From an uncultured Bdellovibrionales bacterium (GTDB taxonomy: Bacteria > Bdellovibrionota > Bdellovibrionia > Bdellovibrionales > JAMPXM01), in contig CALBDW010000149.1 of NCBI GenBank assembly GCA_937927435.1, positions 1 through 32,837 on the forward strand: a stretch of 32,837 nt of DNA, written 5' to 3'. The notes beneath the pieces are model-generated. The model saw only the letters and a list, made by a program, of their open reading frames with translations. It was not told the origin of the DNA and made no database searches. The position numbers and the translations under genes were made by a program. The first letter of the stretch is position 1. The number at the start of each line of letters is the position of its first letter. Positions 31,219 through 32,837 of this stretch are shown here, piece by piece.

Positions 31219-32406
31219 ATGTTGGGACAGAGCGATCAATTAGATAAACCTTATTCAATTTGTTTTGCGTATGCGGTGCTTTGCGCGCTGGTCGGTCTCT
31301 TTGTCTTTCCTCAACGCGCAGACGCCGATCCGGGAGTTTCGAAAACTCGCGTTTTAATCGGTTACTCGAGTGATCTGACAGGGATCGCCGCCGTCAGCGC
31401 CGTGAAGTACCGCAAAGGGGCCGACGTCTATTTCGATACCGTCAACTCAAAAGGCGGCGTCCACGGCCGAAAGATAAAAGTTATCTATTACGACGACGGC
31501 TACGAGCCCAAAGTCGCCTACGAGAACGTAAAGCGGCTGATTGAACAAGACAAAGTTTTCGCCATTTTCCAAAACTACGGCTCCGAATCGGCGCTGGAAG
31601 TGCTTCCTTTAATTGAGAAGTACAATATCCCGTTCATCGCACCGATTGGTTCAAACGAAATCATTCGGACATCGCCATCCCAAAGAGATATCTTCTACGT
31701 GAGGATGAGCTCCGGCAAAGCGATGAACGGACTCGTCAATTACGCGATCCAAAAGCTCGGCATAAAGAAATTCGCCATTTTAGCCCAAGACGACGGCTAC
31801 GGACTCGATATCCGGGAAGGCGCTTTGAAAGCGATGAGAAGCCTCGGCATCAAACCTGTTCTCGACGAGCGCTTCGCCCGGAAAGCCTCCAGCCTTGTCT
31901 CCATCGTGGATGATTTAATCCAGTCCAAGGCTGAAGCAGTCATCCTTGGCATTCAAAACAACGCGACTGCACGCCTAATCGAAAACGCGGCCAAAAAGAA
32001 ATTCCACCCCATCTACTTGGGCCCGGTCATTTATGGTTCGAAAGATTTCTACCAGAAGGTGGAAAGGTTCGCGCCCAAGATCTATTTTGCGTCAAGCTTT
32101 CCTGTCATCGAACCCCGAAATATGAAGATGCCGGTGATCCAGGAGTTTTTGGAGGCCATCAAGAACACCCCCGCCGAACCGGATACGCAAACTTTTGAAG
32201 GTTATTTCAACGCGAAGGTTTTTACTCACGCCTTGCAGCTGGCCGGTAAGAACCCGACCCGCAAACTTCTGATCGAAGCCCTCCAGAGCCTGCGCAATTT
32301 TGATTTCGGCGGCATCACCGTCGATTTTTCAGAGACTTCGCACGAAGGGATCAAGAAGTTCTACATCGGAACCTTCAAAGACGGCAGAACCTTCGAGATT
32401 CAGTGA
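31219..32406 (+). CDS. LivK-type periplasmic substrate-binding protein
   Basis: This 395-residue protein belongs to the branched-chain amino acid-type binding proteins (Peripla_BP_6 fold). A signal peptide spans about 10-35 (SICFAYAVLCALVGLFVF, cleavage near ADA). The first lobe starts with RVLIGYSSDLTGIAA, followed by GADVYFDTVNSKGGVHGRKI, typical of the family; DDGYGLDIREGALKAM opens the second lobe. No permease or ATPase gene is nearby, so it may serve a remote transporter or act as a sensor. The ATG at 31219 has no Shine-Dalgarno; a TTGCAC/TAGCTT pair ends only about 9 nt before it, so the mRNA may have almost no leader. The ligand cannot be told. Confidence 0.85.
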   Translation: MLGQSDQLDKPYSICFAYAVLCALVGLFVFPQRADADPGVSKTRVLIGYSSDLTGIAAVSAVKYRKGADVYFDTVNSKGGVHGRKIKVIYYDDGYEPKVAYENVKRLIEQDKVFAIFQNYGSESALEVLPLIEKYNIPFIAPIGSNEIIRTSPSQRDIFYVRMSSGKAMNGLVNYAIQKLGIKKFAILAQDDGYGLDIREGALKAMRSLGIKPVLDERFARKASSLVSIVDDLIQSKAEAVILGIQNNATARLIENAAKKKFHPIYLGPVIYGSKDFYQKVERFAPKIYFASSFPVIEPRNMKMPVIQEFLEAIKNTPAEPDTQTFEGYFNAKVFTHALQLAGKNPTRKLLIEALQSLRNFDFGGITVDFSETSHEGIKKFYIGTFKDGRTFEIQ

Positions 32407-32411
32407 AAAAC

Positions 32412-32837
32412 TCACTTCTTCGCGCCGGCTGCGGAATCGATAGAGGTGACCGAAGCCCGCTTCGAAGAAGGCGCCGGCGAATCCGCGGCTCCCCCACCGG
32501 CGCGCTTCGGATAATCGATCCGTTGATGGTAAATCCCGAGAAGCGTCCGAATGAACGAAGCTTCGATGGTCGTCAGATCCTTCAAGGTCAAGTTACACTC
32601 ATCAAGCTGTCCGTCCATGAACTTGCGTTGGATGATGTTCTTCACGATGTTTTGCAAACGCACGGGCGTCGGTTCATCAAGCGAGCGTGAAGCCGCCTCG
32701 ATAGAGTCGGCGAGCATGATCAGCGCCGCCTCGCGGAACTGCGGCTTCGGCCCCGGGTAGCGGAAATCCTCCTCATGAACCTCGTCAATTTCCGCGTCTT
32801 GCATTTCCAGTGCCCGGTTATAGAAGAAGGCGATCAA
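32412..32837 (-). CDS. pgpH: C-terminus of PgpH-type 7TM HD-domain phosphodiesterase (partial)
   Basis: The last 141 residues of a longer protein whose 5' part lies beyond the right edge. The sequence matches the end of PgpH/YqfF-type proteins (7TMR-HD, cyclic di-AMP phosphodiesterases in characterised Gram-positive members): EEDFRYPGPKPQFREAAL, MLADSIEAASRSLDEPTP, and DGQLDECNLTLKDLTTIE followed by FIRTLLGIYHQRIDYP. These belong to the end of the HD domain; the HD motif itself is not in the window. A charged Ser/Ala-rich tail ends the protein. In many genomes this gene precedes ybeY, as it would here but for the intervening plus-strand gene. Cyclic di-AMP as substrate is family knowledge, not shown here. 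Confidence 0.85.
   Translation of the reverse strand: MIAFFYNRALEMQDAEIDEVHEEDFRYPGPKPQFREAALIMLADSIEAASRSLDEPTPVRLQNIVKNIIQRKFMDGQLDECNLTLKDLTTIEASFIRTLLGIYHQRIDYPKRAGGGAADSPAPSSKRASVTSIDSAAGAKK

Noticed and set aside
1..32837. Mobile elements, CRISPR arrays, tRNA or rRNA genes
   Set aside because: I read both strands for transposase or integrase motifs, evenly spaced repeats and tRNA-like gaps; intergenic spaces are short and none contains such an element.

Overview
The window looks like the chromosome of a Gram-negative (diderm), LPS-bearing, type IV-piliated bacterium, most likely of the Bdellovibrionota or another former-Deltaproteobacteria lineage. This placement is inferred from gene content and order (pilB-pilT-pilC followed by a probable pilS start; bamA-ompH-fabZ-lpxA-Gfo/Idh-lpxB-lpxK-lpxL; prfB-lolC-lolD) and from a CHASE2 kinase/NtrC pair. 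No rRNA or other marker is present to prove it. Base composition looks uniform and moderately GC-rich. I saw no insertion sequence, prophage, CRISPR array or tRNA. The region reads as core chromosome in which most genes lie on the minus strand, with a few accessory genes on the plus strand.

Layout from left to right. (1) 1-4169, minus: type IV pilus motor operon pilB, pilT, pilC and the first 47 codons of a probable PilS-like kinase. (2) 4276-6121, minus: ribF followed by a degenerate shikimate-dehydrogenase-like gene, ending in a hairpin terminator. (3) 6232-9617, plus: a CHASE2 sensor kinase and its NtrC-type response regulator, closed by a hairpin. (4) 9666-11033, minus: a secreted HExxH protein, divergent from a small four-helix membrane protein (11325-11882, plus). 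(5) 11873-25139, minus: a long envelope-building cluster read bamA, ompH, fabZ, lpxA, gnnA-like, lpxB, lpxK, lpxL, a DUF3108 lipoprotein, a pseudo-receiver protein and two GT9 glycosyltransferases. (6) 25416-27422, plus: a lipoprotein with a gluzincin-like HEFGH site. (7) 27426-31088, minus: ybeY, prfB with a +1 recoding site, lolC, lolD. (8) 31219-32406, plus: a lone LivK-type binding protein, convergent with the C-terminus of a PgpH-type HD phosphodiesterase (32412-32837, minus, running off the edge).

How the genes fit together. The central cluster makes lipid A (FabZ supplies hydroxyacyl chains in balance with fatty acid synthesis; LpxA, LpxB, LpxK and LpxL build and acylate the disaccharide) and places outer-membrane proteins (BamA with the Skp/OmpH chaperone). 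The adjacent LolCD exporter moves lipoproteins to the outer membrane. A GnnA-like oxidoreductase between lpxA and lpxB, together with unusual active-site residues in LpxA, suggests a lipid A built on 2,3-diamino-2,3-dideoxyglucose rather than glucosamine. This is the most interesting biochemical lead here. The cluster lacks lpxD, lpxC, waaA and gnnB, which would have to be elsewhere.

With the starts chosen here no gene-free stretch exceeds 300 bases. The longest are 11034-11324 and 25140-25415.
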